From NCBI GenBank assembly GCA_017744515.1, contig JAGIBF010000024.1, positions 18,823-82,822 of the forward strand: a stretch of 64,000 bases of DNA, written 5' to 3'. This DNA comes from Niastella sp. (lineage in GTDB: Bacteria > Bacteroidota > Bacteroidia > Chitinophagales > Chitinophagaceae). The position numbers were made by a program, and so were the translations under genes. The notes under the pieces are model-generated. The model searched no databases and was not told the origin of the DNA. It was given only the letters and a program-made list of their open reading frames with translations. Below are positions 17,569-25,953 of the stretch, in pieces. Each line of letters opens with the position of its first letter. Position 1 is the stretch's first letter.

Positions 17569-18483
17569 TTAGGCCGTTTCGTCAGTAGGTGGCTCTTCGT
17601 CAGACGGTTCGTCAGCAGGGGGGTATGTATCGCCAAACAAACCGCCAATAGGCGTTTCCCCGGTAGAAGTATCTTCAACGGCAGAAGGAGGTTCAAGACC
17701 CAGCGTTTTTGCATCCCAAACGGGATCTTCTTCGCGGTTCTCGTTGAATTCAAGAATAAAATTATTACGGCCTTCACCTACCATAAGGGTCATGTACTTC
17801 ATTTGTACCAACTCCAGGATGGAGAGGAAAAGAAAAATAGCATGGATGCGGTCCTCGCAGACCTCAAATACTTTTTCAAAAGACACCACCTTTTCCTTCT
17901 TCACACTGCTCAGCATAAACTCGCGGCTGCCTTCCATGGTATAGTTATACCTTACCACGGTGTGCACAGGCTTCACGGCATTGCGCTGCTCCATCTTCTT
18001 CATCACCCGCTCAAAGGTCTTCATGAGCTTGAACAGCGTGATCGTTTGGATCTCAGTGCCCTCACCGGTTTCTTCACCAATGTGCGACAGCTCTTTCTGC
18101 AGGTTACCACGCCTTACCATCAGCATGCGGATAGCCTCCATTTCGGCCATCTTTACAGAAGCTTCTTTAAAGCGCTTGTATTCAAGGATCTTGTCGATCA
18201 GCTCCTGGCGGGGATCGATCTCATTACCCTGCGCATCCAGCTCCTTGCGTGGCAACAGCATCTTGGCCTTGATACGCATCAGGGTGGATACAAACAGGAT
18301 GAACTCGCTCGATAATTCAATATTCAACTCACCCGATCCATGGATATAATCCAGGAAATCCTTGATGATCTTGGTAATAGGTATATTATAAATATCCAGC
18401 TCATCCCTTTCAATAAAGAATAACAGGAGGTCGAAAGGGCCTTCAAACTGCGGCAACTTGATCTGGTAGCTGGATTGATTCAC
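17569..18483 (-). CDS. scpA: Segregation and condensation protein A (kleisin)
   Basis: A 304-residue kleisin of the SMC-ScpAB chromosome condensation complex. The N-terminal kleisin region YQIKLPQFEGPFDLLLFFIE that binds the SMC neck is clear, followed by ITKIIKDFLDY and the winged-helix C-terminal part (about 185-250: VVSFEKVFEVCEDRIHAIFLFLSILELV). After about residue 260 there is an acidic, Pro/Glu/Thr-rich tail of about 45 residues, longer than in most ScpA. scpB and smc are not in the window. Confidence 0.94.
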   Translation of the reverse strand: MNQSSYQIKLPQFEGPFDLLLFFIERDELDIYNIPITKIIKDFLDYIHGSGELNIELSSEFILFVSTLMRIKAKMLLPRKELDAQGNEIDPRQELIDKILEYKRFKEASVKMAEMEAIRMLMVRRGNLQKELSHIGEETGEGTEIQTITLFKLMKTFERVMKKMEQRNAVKPVHTVVRYNYTMEGSREFMLSSVKKEKVVSFEKVFEVCEDRIHAIFLFLSILELVQMKYMTLMVGEGRNNFILEFNENREEDPVWDAKTLGLEPPSAVEDTSTGETPIGGLFGDTYPPADEPSDEEPPTDETA

Positions 18484-18499
18484 TGAGTATAGTTTTAAT

Positions 18500-18585
18500 A
18501 GTCGGAAAGACCGGAAGTCCGGAAGACCGAAAGAAATACAGTAACTACTTACCGACTTCCGGACTTTTCTGACTTTCGGTCTTTC
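18500..18585. repeat. Inverted GACCGGAAGTCCGG-type word repeat
   Basis: Left arm (18500-18533) is GTCGGAAAG, ACCGGAAGTCCGGAAG and ACCGAAAG; right arm (18551-18585) has the inverse words. It lies 16 nt upstream of the scpA ATG, and so probably in its leader RNA if the -7 box at 18613-18606 is used. Same word family as 2251-2354. Confidence 0.7.
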
Positions 18586-18605
18586 AACCCCGCTTCCGCG
18601 GCCGA

Positions 18606-18613
18606 CAAATGTA
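18606..18613 (-). promoter_or_regulatory. Candidate -7 box for scpA
   Basis: TACATTTG on the minus strand, a full TAnnTTTG match, but 122 nt before the scpA ATG. The resulting leader would contain the inverted repeat 18500-18585. Confidence 0.35.
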
Positions 18614-18626
18614 AGGAAATCCCTGA

Positions 18627-19670
18627 TTAGAATTTGGCAGAAAAACCCACAGCCAGCAGCGACCTTATCTGGGTGCCGGCAGACGTTTTATTGGGGCCAA
18701 ATTGCCGCACATCGTCGTCATATATAAGATCAAGACTATAAGTAACATTCAGAAATTTATTCACTTTCATCACGATGGCATTGGTCCAGAACACATCCAC
18801 GTTCTGTGGTTTGGCGCTGATCTTATCCACCTGCAACTGATCGGGGCCTGTGGGGGTAAAACGGTAAGTTGACAGGTAGTTGGAGTACAGGTCGAGACGG
18901 CTTTTGTACGACACATTCTTCAGGATCTCCTTGTTGAAGTTCACGGAAGCGTAAGCACCTGCTTCGGCTTTTACTTCCCGGGCCGGGTCCACGCCATAAA
19001 AGGTGGACAGCGGCGCTTCGAAACCGCCGCCATCGGCGCCCGGATCACCGGCCGGGTAATAATAACTCTTCGGCTCGTTGGTTACGATCACCAGACGGGT
19101 AGAGATAGGAGAAACGAAAATGCTGAAATAGTCTACAGGATGCCAGTCGAAACCCGGCGCTATCACCAGGTAAGCAGGAGCAAAGAAACCCGATATCCTG
19201 CGTTTATATCCTTTGCCACGGTAGTTATAATCGAAACCGTCATAAAACTGTGTCCTGAAGTTGACGACACCCGCCACACTTATTTTGTCGGTCAGTTCAT
19301 AACCGGCTTTGCTGTACAAGTCTATCTTATCATCGGTCTTACGATTACCTAAAGAGGTGGTATTCACCATGGCGTATCCGAGGTCAAGCGTGTTATCCCA
19401 AAAGAACTTCCCCGACTTCAGGTTGGCAAAGACACTCAGGTAAGCCGCTGTGGAAAAGGAAAACTTTTCTGCACCGGCAGCCCAGTTCCTGCTACCACCC
19501 TGACCTACGTTGAGGGAGAAAACCCCGCCCTTCTTCCAACCCGATTTGTGGGCTGTATCGGAGGCCAGCTTTTTCTCGGATTGAGCTTTCATATCCTTGA
19601 CACCTGCATCCTGGGCCCAGGTGGCCAAAAAGGACACACTGAATACCGTTAGTAAGAACGATTTTCTCAT
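18627..19670 (-). CDS. DUF3078 domain-containing outer-membrane protein
   Basis: A 347-residue exported protein with a signal peptide (about 1-19, ending TWAQ). The body is rich in alternating beta strands: GGVFSLNVGQGGSRNWAAG is the hallmark N-terminal segment of DUF3078, followed by FFWDNTLDLGYAMVNT and a C-terminal barrel-like end (LLAVGFSAKF). Members are Bacteroidota proteins of unknown function, presumed outer-membrane barrels. Single gene. Confidence 0.88.
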   Translation of the reverse strand: MRKSFLLTVFSVSFLATWAQDAGVKDMKAQSEKKLASDTAHKSGWKKGGVFSLNVGQGGSRNWAAGAEKFSFSTAAYLSVFANLKSGKFFWDNTLDLGYAMVNTTSLGNRKTDDKIDLYSKAGYELTDKISVAGVVNFRTQFYDGFDYNYRGKGYKRRISGFFAPAYLVIAPGFDWHPVDYFSIFVSPISTRLVIVTNEPKSYYYPAGDPGADGGGFEAPLSTFYGVDPAREVKAEAGAYASVNFNKEILKNVSYKSRLDLYSNYLSTYRFTPTGPDQLQVDKISAKPQNVDVFWTNAIVMKVNKFLNVTYSLDLIYDDDVRQFGPNKTSAGTQIRSLLAVGFSAKF

Positions 19671-19742
19671 AGTTTAAGTAGTTTGGTTAATTAGAATAAG
19701 GCCATTCTGAAGATACTCAAAATGCAGGAGAAACGATAACCC

Positions 19743-20129
19743 TTAGCCTTTTTTCTTCAACTCGTCGCGTATCTCCATCAACAGCTTTTCGCTTGTGCTT
19801 GGTGCTGGAGGTGCGGCTGGTGCAGCTTCTTCCTTTTTCTTCATCCTGTTGATGCCTTTGATCAGCAAGAACAACACGAAGGCTATGATAATAAAGTTCA
19901 ATACAGCTGATATAAACAAGCCGATCTTTACCGTACCAAGCACTGTAAAATCTTCCAGCCTGGTTAAGTTAGCGGCCTCCAATGCAGGCTTCAGGATCAA
20001 CGGCGTTATCACATCATCAACGAGAGAGCTGACTATCTTTCCAAAAGCAGCGCCTATGATAACACCTACGGCAAGGTCAACTACATTGCCTTTCATTGCA
20101 AAATCTTTGAATTCTTTCATCATGCCCAT
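19743..20129 (-). CDS. mscL: Large-conductance mechanosensitive channel
   Basis: A 128-residue inner-membrane channel that opens under membrane tension to release solutes on hypo-osmotic shock. The pore helix FAMKGNVVDLAVGVIIGAAF is canonical, with the second helix at about 68-92 (LFISAVLNFIIIAFVLFLLI) and a charged C-terminal bundle helix after a Pro/Ala-rich linker (AAPAAPPAPSTSEK). Normal length. Confidence 0.97.
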   Translation of the reverse strand: MGMMKEFKDFAMKGNVVDLAVGVIIGAAFGKIVSSLVDDVITPLILKPALEAANLTRLEDFTVLGTVKIGLFISAVLNFIIIAFVLFLLIKGINRMKKKEEAAPAAPPAPSTSEKLLMEIRDELKKKG

Positions 20130-20210
20130 AATCAGTTGTTTTTAACGGTGAGGAGAATAAAAACTATTGCAAATTAACTATTATACGTAAGAGCGATCAA
20201 CGATACCCAT

Positions 20211-20963
20211 TTACCCCTCTTTCTTCAACCCGGGATACTGCATATTCAATTTTTGCAGCGTATCCAGTAATGTTGAAGCAATCACATATTCCTTATACCA
20301 GTTCTGATCGGCCGGCACAATAGTCCAGGGAATATCGCCACAGTATTCAAAGCAATCCTCGTAAGCCTTCCGGTAATCATCCCACAACTTCGCTTCCGCA
20401 AAATCATTTTCATTGTACTTCCATTGCTTCTTCGGATCGTGAATACGTTCCTGCAACCGCTCCTGCTGTTCTTCAGGAGATACATGCAGGTAGAATTTCA
20501 ATATCTGTGTATTATTGTGTTCGTGCAACAGCCTTTCAAAATCATTGATGGCATTCATCCGCTTTTTTGCCGTCTCATTATCGATCCATTTATGTACACG
20601 GGTGATCAATATATCCTCGTATTGTGAACGGTTAAAGACCTGTATCATGCCCCTGGCAGGTGCGGCCTCATGTACACGCCATAAAAAATCGTGGCTCAAT
20701 TCCTGGGTAGTAGGGGTTTTGAAGGACTTAACAGTAATGCCCTGCGGATTCATAGAGGTAAATACATTGCGGATAACACCATCCTTCCCACTGGCATCGA
20801 GCCCCTGGATGATCACCAATATGGCGTGCTTGGATTCTGCATACAACAGGTTCTGCAATTCGTCCAGCTTCGACAGAATTTGCTTTGTTTTCTCTTTGGT
20901 GGTTTCTTTCTCTAAGTCTTTAGGTGCTCTTGTGGAAATATCGTCAAGCCTGATCCTGCCCAT
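20211..20963 (-). CDS. PPK2-family polyphosphate:nucleotide phosphotransferase
   Basis: A 250-residue single-domain PPK2. Seen are Walker A-like GLDASGKDG (54-62), the lid region HDFLWRVHEAAPARGMIQVFNRSQYEDILI with Walker B, and KFYLHVSPEEQQERLQ. PPK2 enzymes move phosphate between polyphosphate and nucleoside mono- or diphosphates; the class and preferred nucleotide cannot be fixed from motifs alone. Single gene. Confidence 0.9.
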   Translation of the reverse strand: MGRIRLDDISTRAPKDLEKETTKEKTKQILSKLDELQNLLYAESKHAILVIIQGLDASGKDGVIRNVFTSMNPQGITVKSFKTPTTQELSHDFLWRVHEAAPARGMIQVFNRSQYEDILITRVHKWIDNETAKKRMNAINDFERLLHEHNNTQILKFYLHVSPEEQQERLQERIHDPKKQWKYNENDFAEAKLWDDYRKAYEDCFEYCGDIPWTIVPADQNWYKEYVIASTLLDTLQKLNMQYPGLKKEG

Positions 20964-21033
20964 AGGTTACTGTTTGGTACAATTAAGGTATTATATTTTA
21001 CTCTTATAAAAAAAGACTTGTATACACAAAAAA

Positions 21034-21054
21034 GCCACTTCATAGAGAAGTGGC
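21034..21054 (-). terminator. Terminator after frr
   Basis: An 8-bp GCCACTTC/GAAGTGGC stem with 5-nt loop followed on the minus strand by six T residues, 29 nt beyond the frr stop. Confidence 0.8.
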
Positions 21055-21082
21055 CGGTATAATTCAGTAGATAGAATAATAA

Positions 21083-21646
21083 CTATACAGTCATGATCTC
21101 TTTTTCCTTAGCAGCAAGGTGCTTATCCACTAAGGTAATATACTTGTCGGTGCTGTCTTGTATACCCTTTTCAGCATCCTTGGCGATATCCTCACTCAGT
21201 CCATTCTTTTGAAGCTTCTTGATTTGCTCCATGGCATCACGGCGAATGTTGCGGATAGCTACCTTGGAATGCTCACCCTCAGCCTGCGCCCGTTTTACAA
21301 GTTCCCTGCGACGCTCTTCCGTTAAAGGCGGCATGAACAGGCGGATGATATTACCATCATTTTGTGGAGTAATACCAATATTGGCATTGATGATGGCCCG
21401 CTCGATGGGTTGCAGCATGTTCTTTTCCCAGGGCTGAATGTTCAGCGTACGCGCATCGGCCACGGTAATATTACCTACCTGGTTGATGGGCGTAGGCGTT
21501 CCATAATAATCCACTACGAGACCGTCTACAAGATTAGGGTTGGCTTTACCTGCCCGTACCTTGATCAGTTCAGTTTCCAGGTGATTAATGGCCTTGTCCA
21601 TGCCTTCCTGGGCCTGTTCTTCAATAATATTTAACTCGTCTGACAT
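21083..21646 (-). CDS. frr: Ribosome recycling factor
   Basis: A 187-residue factor that, with EF-G, splits post-termination ribosomes. Seen are EGMDKAINHLETELIKVRAGKA, the conserved VDYYGTPTPINQVGNI, and RRELVKRAQAEGEHSKVAIRNIRR of the three-helix bundle. Length is typical. pyrH, its frequent neighbour, is not adjacent here. Confidence 0.97.
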   Translation of the reverse strand: MSDELNIIEEQAQEGMDKAINHLETELIKVRAGKANPNLVDGLVVDYYGTPTPINQVGNITVADARTLNIQPWEKNMLQPIERAIINANIGITPQNDGNIIRLFMPPLTEERRRELVKRAQAEGEHSKVAIRNIRRDAMEQIKKLQKNGLSEDIAKDAEKGIQDSTDKYITLVDKHLAAKEKEIMTV

Positions 21647-21671
21647 AATGTATGAATAATTGATTGCGCTG

Positions 21672-21679
21672 CAAATGTA
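21672..21679 (-). promoter_or_regulatory. Candidate -7 box for frr
   Basis: TACATTTG on the minus strand, full TAnnTTTG match, 25 nt before the frr ATG. Confidence 0.5.
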
Positions 21680-21715
21680 GGAAGAATAAAGAATTCAGGA
21701 GCCAGAACAAAAAGA

Positions 21716-21772
21716 CATTAGCTGTTGGCTATTAGGAGTTAGCAACTCACCACTGACCATTCACAACTCACT
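21716..21772. repeat. TGAGTTGTGAATGG-type word repeat at a stop codon
   Basis: Read on the minus strand, the TAG stop of the WecA-like gene (21773-21771) is followed at once by GTGAGTTGTGAATGG and further GTGAGTTG words, then an inverse AGTTAGC/GCTAAC pair. Related to the repeats at 24074, 27781, 27901 and 43795. Confidence 0.6.
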
Positions 21773-22895
21773 AATTCTTCTGCTCTAAGATTGTATCCTT
21801 GGTAAGCGGTACGATCCGGGAGTTCTTGTTTTCGGGGTCCACATTACGGGCCACAAACAGGCGGGGCTTCGGACGGGTATAATACAAGGCAGCAATACCG
21901 GTAAAAAAGGTGAGTACAATAGCCAGGATGATCCAGGTACAGCCTGAATCCCGGAAGGCATAAGCCATTACAATGGCAAGCATGTTGATCAATACCAGCG
22001 TTAAAGTAATAGCACGATGCGAAAGACCTTTATCCAGTAATAAGTGATGAACGTGGTTGCGGTCGGGGCTGAAAGGAGAGCGGCGGTGTACAATACGGAT
22101 AGCAAATACCCGTAATGTATCCAGCAGCGGGATCATCAGGATGGCGAACCCGATAGCAGGTGAAGGCACGATAGGATAGGGCACATTCACTGCATTGGCC
22201 ACTTCGATAAACTTCACCACCAATATAGAATTGATCAACCCTATCAATAGCGACCCCGTGTCGCCCATAAAGATTTTGGCAGGGTGGAAATTAAAGATGA
22301 GGAAAGCAGCCAGGCTACCAGCCAGTCCGAAAGCAAGGATGGAATAAGCCGGCATATTTACCTGCAGGAAGTAAAAGCCAAAAACCACTGTAGCCATTAA
22401 ACCAAGGCTACCAGCCAACCCGTCGATACCATCGATCAGGTTGAAAGAGTTGATGATTACAATAATCGTAAAGTAAGTCAGCAGCAGGCTAAAAGATTCC
22501 GGCAACTCATGGATGCCCATGAAACCGTGCATACTTCTGATCTGTACATTGCCCTTATAGATGATCAGGAAAGCGGCCAACACCTGGCCAATGAATTTCT
22601 TTATAGGAGAGATGACGAGTATATCATCCTTTAAACCGAGGAAAAAGATCACGAAGCTGGCAGCGAGGAAATATTGAAACTCCGGAGAGCCGTGAAACTG
22701 AATGGCAATGAGACACGCCATCACAAAGCCGGCAAAGATGCCGAGGCCTCCCAGTGAAGGAATTGGATTCTGATGGATCTTCCGCTCATTGGGGAGATCG
22801 AAAAGCTTTTTTCTTTCCGCTACGGTAATAATTACCGGAATGGCTAAAAATGTGATCGTGAAAGAAATAGCTATTGATAGTAATACATCGAACAT
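21771..22895 (-). CDS. WecA/TagO-like undecaprenyl-phosphate glycosyl-1-phosphate transferase
   Basis: A 374-residue polytopic membrane enzyme (about 10-11 helices) of the MraY/WecA family, expected to move a HexNAc-1-phosphate from a UDP-sugar onto undecaprenyl phosphate and so start surface glycan synthesis. Seen are GLKDDILVISPIKK, the catalytic NLIDGIDGLAGSLG, the Mg site HPAKIFMGDTGSL, and the sugar-binding motif RNHVHHLLLDKGLSHR (HxHH), which marks WecA-like members rather than MraY. The glycan served could be the polysaccharide made at 54.6-63.9 kb; this is inference. Confidence 0.9.
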   Translation of the reverse strand: MFDVLLSIAISFTITFLAIPVIITVAERKKLFDLPNERKIHQNPIPSLGGLGIFAGFVMACLIAIQFHGSPEFQYFLAASFVIFFLGLKDDILVISPIKKFIGQVLAAFLIIYKGNVQIRSMHGFMGIHELPESFSLLLTYFTIIVIINSFNLIDGIDGLAGSLGLMATVVFGFYFLQVNMPAYSILAFGLAGSLAAFLIFNFHPAKIFMGDTGSLLIGLINSILVVKFIEVANAVNVPYPIVPSPAIGFAILMIPLLDTLRVFAIRIVHRRSPFSPDRNHVHHLLLDKGLSHRAITLTLVLINMLAIVMAYAFRDSGCTWIILAIVLTFFTGIAALYYTRPKPRLFVARNVDPENKNSRIVPLTKDTILEQKN

Positions 22896-23097
22896 TTAGC
22901 CTGGTTTTGGTGACCAAATTTATCTACGTGCTGCTAATCCGGGCCGTTGGGGGCAAATTTGGTGCCGGCAGCAAAACTACGGCCTATTTCTGAAATAACA
23001 ACTTATGTTATAGCTACTTTATTGTAAATAAGAAAGTTTGAGATATAAAAAACAATAAAAAAATCAGTCCCATCAATGGGCCAAAAGCAAATTCATG

Positions 23098-23105
23098 TAG
23101 TTTTG
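23098..23105 (+). promoter_or_regulatory. Candidate -7 box for the transketolase gene
   Basis: TAGTTTTG, a full TAnnTTTG match, 23 nt before the ATG at 23129. Confidence 0.5.
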
Positions 23106-23128
23106 CTTCCACATTTAAAGACCAGCTT

Positions 23129-23965
23129 ATGCCCGCATTAAAAGACATTGCATCACAGATCAGGCGCGATATAGTTCGAATGGTTCATGGTGCTGCCAGT
23201 GGCCACCCCGGAGGTTCCCTCGGTTGTACAGATTACTTTACAGCTCTCTTCTTTAAAGTAATGCAGCACAACCCGCAGTTCAATATGGACGCCACCAACG
23301 AAGACGTTTTCGTATTGTCCAATGGCCACATCTCCCCCGTATATTACTCTACATTAGCCCGCGCTGGCTACTTTGATATCAAAGAACTGGCAACCTTCCG
23401 TAAACTGGATTCAAGGTTACAAGGCCACCCTGCTACCCATGAGCACCTGCCCGGCATTCGCATGGCCAGCGGTTCCCTGGGTCAAGGCATGAGCGTAGCC
23501 CTCGGCGCCGCTCTCACCAAAAAACTGAACGGAGAGAAAAACCTTGTGTACTCTTTACACGGTGATGGAGAACTGGATGAAGGCCAGAACTGGGAAGCCA
23601 TCATGTTTGCAGCCCACCATAAAGTAGACAACCTCATTTCTACAGTTGATTGGAACGGCCAGCAGATCGACGGACCAACCAAGAAAGTAATGAACCTGCT
23701 CGACCTGGGCGCTAAGTTCGACGCATTCGGATGGGAAGTCATCAGGCTCGAAAAAGGCAACGATCCGGAAGAAGTAGCAGCTACACTGGAAAAAGCCAAA
23801 ACATTCGTAGGTAAAGGCAAGCCGATCGTTATCCTCATGACCACAGCGATGGGTGCCGGCGTAGACTTCATGCAAGGCTCTCACGAATGGCATGGTATCG
23901 CTCCCAACGACGAGCAACTGGCCAAAGCACTGGCCCAGCTTCCTGAAACACTGGGAGATTATTAA
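23129..23965 (+). CDS. Transketolase, N-terminal subunit
   Basis: A 278-residue protein equal to the thiamine-diphosphate-binding N-terminal third of transketolase: GAASGHPGGSLGCTDYFTALF, GSLGQGMSVALGAALTKK, HGDGELDEGQNWEAIMFAAHH and DWNGQQIDGPTKKV. Split transketolases need a separate C-terminal subunit that supplies the pyrimidine-binding and C-terminal domains. Here the gene is closed by a perfect terminator 27 nt after its stop, and the next gene is unrelated and on the other strand, so the partner must be elsewhere. With it, the enzyme would act in the pentose phosphate pathway. Confidence 0.93.
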   Translation: MPALKDIASQIRRDIVRMVHGAASGHPGGSLGCTDYFTALFFKVMQHNPQFNMDATNEDVFVLSNGHISPVYYSTLARAGYFDIKELATFRKLDSRLQGHPATHEHLPGIRMASGSLGQGMSVALGAALTKKLNGEKNLVYSLHGDGELDEGQNWEAIMFAAHHKVDNLISTVDWNGQQIDGPTKKVMNLLDLGAKFDAFGWEVIRLEKGNDPEEVAATLEKAKTFVGKGKPIVILMTTAMGAGVDFMQGSHEWHGIAPNDEQLAKALAQLPETLGDY

Positions 23966-23992
23966 ACCAATAACCACTAAGGTTGACATAAT

Positions 23993-24028
23993 AAAAGCGG
24001 GATTCGACATGTTTCGAATCCCGCTTTT
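23993..24028 (+). terminator. Terminator after the transketolase subunit
   Basis: A perfect 14-bp stem (AAAAGCGGGATTCG with its complement) and 8-nt loop. Confidence 0.85.
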
Positions 24029-24073
24029 CTATTAGTTCGATCTGCTAACTATTTGGGATCACTGACTGCGACA

Positions 24074-24108
24074 GCACTCACGACTCATTACTCTCGACTC
24101 ACGACTCA
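24074..24108. repeat. GAGTCGTGAGTCGAGAGT-type word repeat at a stop codon
   Basis: On the minus strand the TGA stop of the LolC/E-like gene is itself the start of the repeat: TGAGTCGTGAGTCGAGAG, then further GAGTCGTGAGTG. The 16-mer at 24090-24105 (GTCGTGAGTCGAGAGT on the minus strand) recurs exactly at 43803-43818, nearly 20 kb away and also behind a stop codon. Confidence 0.8.
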
Positions 24109-25332
24109 AGATTTCAACTCTATCGGCTGCAAAGCCGCCTTACGCGAAGGGAACCAGGAAGCCGTCAAAGCAATGATAAATACGGTGGCAATGATCAGCA
24201 CGAAGTCACGCGGCACCAACTCTACAGGATAATAATTGATCAGGAAAGTGCCCCCTTCAAGTTTGATCAGCTCAAACTTCACCTGCAGCCAGCAAAAGAT
24301 CACAGCCAGGATAATGCCGGTAACGGCGCCTATGCCCGCCAGCAACAACCCTTCGCTCAGGAATATCTTTTGGATCATCCGGTTATTGGCACCCATAGCC
24401 TTCAATACCTGGATATCCTTTTGCTTTTCCAGCACCAGCATGGTCAAACCACCGATCATGGTAAAAGCCGCAACGATCAGCATCAACGTCATAAGGCCAT
24501 AAATGGCCCATTTCTCCAGGGTCATCACACTGTACAGGCTTTTATTCTGCTCATACCGCGTTTCCACCACATAATTATTACCAAAGATCTGCCGGATATT
24601 TTTTGCGGCAGCATCCCCTTTGCTTTCATCACTAAGCGCAATCTCGATACGGCTCACCTCATTATCCTTCAACGCGAGCATCTGCCGCATAAAATCGATA
24701 TTGGTAACAGCATACTTATTATCGATATCGGCCTGAATAAAGAAAGTGCCGCCGGTAATGATATTGGCCGCAGCTACAGAACCATACAAGTCGGCCAAAT
24801 TGACCGATTCGCCCCCTTTAAATATATAAGCAGTGATGGGATAGAGATTCTTATCCGACTCAATCTCCAGAGCGCCTTCCACACCATTACCCAACACGAT
24901 CACGGGCCTGTCGGCAGTGCCGGTAGCATATTTACCACGGATGATCTTCTGCGCGACACCCGTTACCTGTGCATAGCCATCATCCACGCCCTTGAGTAAA
25001 ACAGGCACCTGGATATCGCCATTCTGCAGCAAGGTCTTTTCTTCTATAATACGCGAATAGTGCGTCACATCCTTTACACCCGACAATTGCTTCAATTGCT
25101 CAGGAGAAACAAAAATAGTTTTGCTGCCAGGTTTAGGAGAAATAAGTACGTGCGGGTAGAAAGAAGAATACAATGATTTGACCAGCCCTTCAAAGCCATT
25201 GAACACACTGAGCACCACAATAAAAGCAAACGTGATGCTCATAATAGCCACCATGCTGATCCATGCAATAACATTGATCGCATTGGTCGACTTCTTTGCT
25301 TTAAAATAACGCCAGGCGAAAAGAAAGTTCAT
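24106..25332 (-). CDS. LolC/LolE-family ABC transporter permease (FtsX domain)
   Basis: A 408-residue inner-membrane protein. An N-terminal helix at about 24-46 follows FAWRYFKAKKSTNAINVIAWISM; a large periplasmic domain spans about 50-265; three C-terminal helices (about 275-300, 320-345, 372-395) form the FtsX core with VLKAMGANNRMIQKIFL. This is the layout of LolC/LolE, which extract lipoproteins to the outer membrane with the ATPase LolD. The ATPase is not in the window. Likely co-transcribed with rbfA, 86 nt upstream. The stop codon is part of a word repeat. Confidence 0.88.
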   Translation of the reverse strand: MNFLFAWRYFKAKKSTNAINVIAWISMVAIMSITFAFIVVLSVFNGFEGLVKSLYSSFYPHVLISPKPGSKTIFVSPEQLKQLSGVKDVTHYSRIIEEKTLLQNGDIQVPVLLKGVDDGYAQVTGVAQKIIRGKYATGTADRPVIVLGNGVEGALEIESDKNLYPITAYIFKGGESVNLADLYGSVAAANIITGGTFFIQADIDNKYAVTNIDFMRQMLALKDNEVSRIEIALSDESKGDAAAKNIRQIFGNNYVVETRYEQNKSLYSVMTLEKWAIYGLMTLMLIVAAFTMIGGLTMLVLEKQKDIQVLKAMGANNRMIQKIFLSEGLLLAGIGAVTGIILAVIFCWLQVKFELIKLEGGTFLINYYPVELVPRDFVLIIATVFIIALTASWFPSRKAALQPIELKS

Positions 25333-25396
25333 TGTCGGATGCAGGATTTAGAATTTCGGATAATGCCGCGATCTACAGTTCATGTTTTCCATTCAT

Positions 25397-25448
25397 GATC
25401 GACGATTCACGTATCCACTCAAGACTCTCGACTCTCAACTCCCGACTC
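25397..25448. repeat. GAGTTGAGAGTCGAGAGTC word repeat inside and after rbfA
   Basis: On the minus strand the words GGGAGTCGGGAGTTGAGAG, TCGAGAGTCTTGAGTG and GTGAATCG run across the rbfA stop codon (25421-25419). About 27 nt of the repeat lie inside the coding frame and give the C-terminal residues ESGVESRES. The neighbouring 25340-25396 holds a different word set (GGATTTAGAATTTCGGAT). Confidence 0.7.
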
Positions 25449-25811
25449 CCCCTCCTTCTTCTCTTCATTGATCTTCTTAAACACATCTTCCATCCTGAAC
25501 ACGTGATCAAGCGTATCGTCGAGATAAAACCTCAATTCGGGCATACGACGCAGCTGTTTGCCGACTCTTGCCGCCAGCTCCTTTTTAATCTCCCAGGCCC
25601 TTTCCTCTATTTTCTTCAGGGTAGCCTTTGCATCACCTACCTGGAACAAACTCAGGTAGATACGGGCTTCCAGCAGGTCGGGCGTGATCTTCACCGAAAC
25701 GATCGACACCATACCCCCATTGATCATGGTAAGGCCCAGCCGCTGAAATATAGCGTTCAATTCTTCGTTTAACAGGCCGGCAATCTGCTTTTGTCGCTTC
25801 CCTTCTTGCAT
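25419..25811 (-). CDS. rbfA: Ribosome-binding factor A
   Basis: A 130-residue KH-fold factor for late 30S maturation and cold adaptation. Seen: KRQKQIAGLLNEELNAIFQR, the core VSVKITPDLLEARIYLSLF and the family's LRFYLDDTLDHVFRMEDVF. The conserved protein should end near KKINEEKK; the last dozen residues (EGESGVESRES) are encoded by a dispersed repeat and are probably a late addition. It precedes the LolC/E-like gene on the same strand. Confidence 0.94.
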   Translation of the reverse strand: MQEGKRQKQIAGLLNEELNAIFQRLGLTMINGGMVSIVSVKITPDLLEARIYLSLFQVGDAKATLKKIEERAWEIKKELAARVGKQLRRMPELRFYLDDTLDHVFRMEDVFKKINEEKKEGESGVESRES

Positions 25812-25817
25812 ATCATT

Positions 25818-25832
25818 AACGATTTAATCGTT
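25818..25832. promoter_or_regulatory. Palindrome upstream of rbfA
   Basis: AACGATTTAATCGTT, a perfect 6+6 palindrome with a 3-nt centre, lies 7 nt before the rbfA ATG. It could be an operator or an RNA hairpin masking the start; no other copy was noticed in the window. Confidence 0.35.
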
Positions 25833-25953
25833 GTAAAATTAGTTACTTTGCGCTGTTTATGGCCATTCCGGGTACAGAATAGCACCAATAACCGATGAAA
25901 AAGAGGTGAAAGACAGGCCAATGACGATATTATCTGATCTATTTTAACATTTC

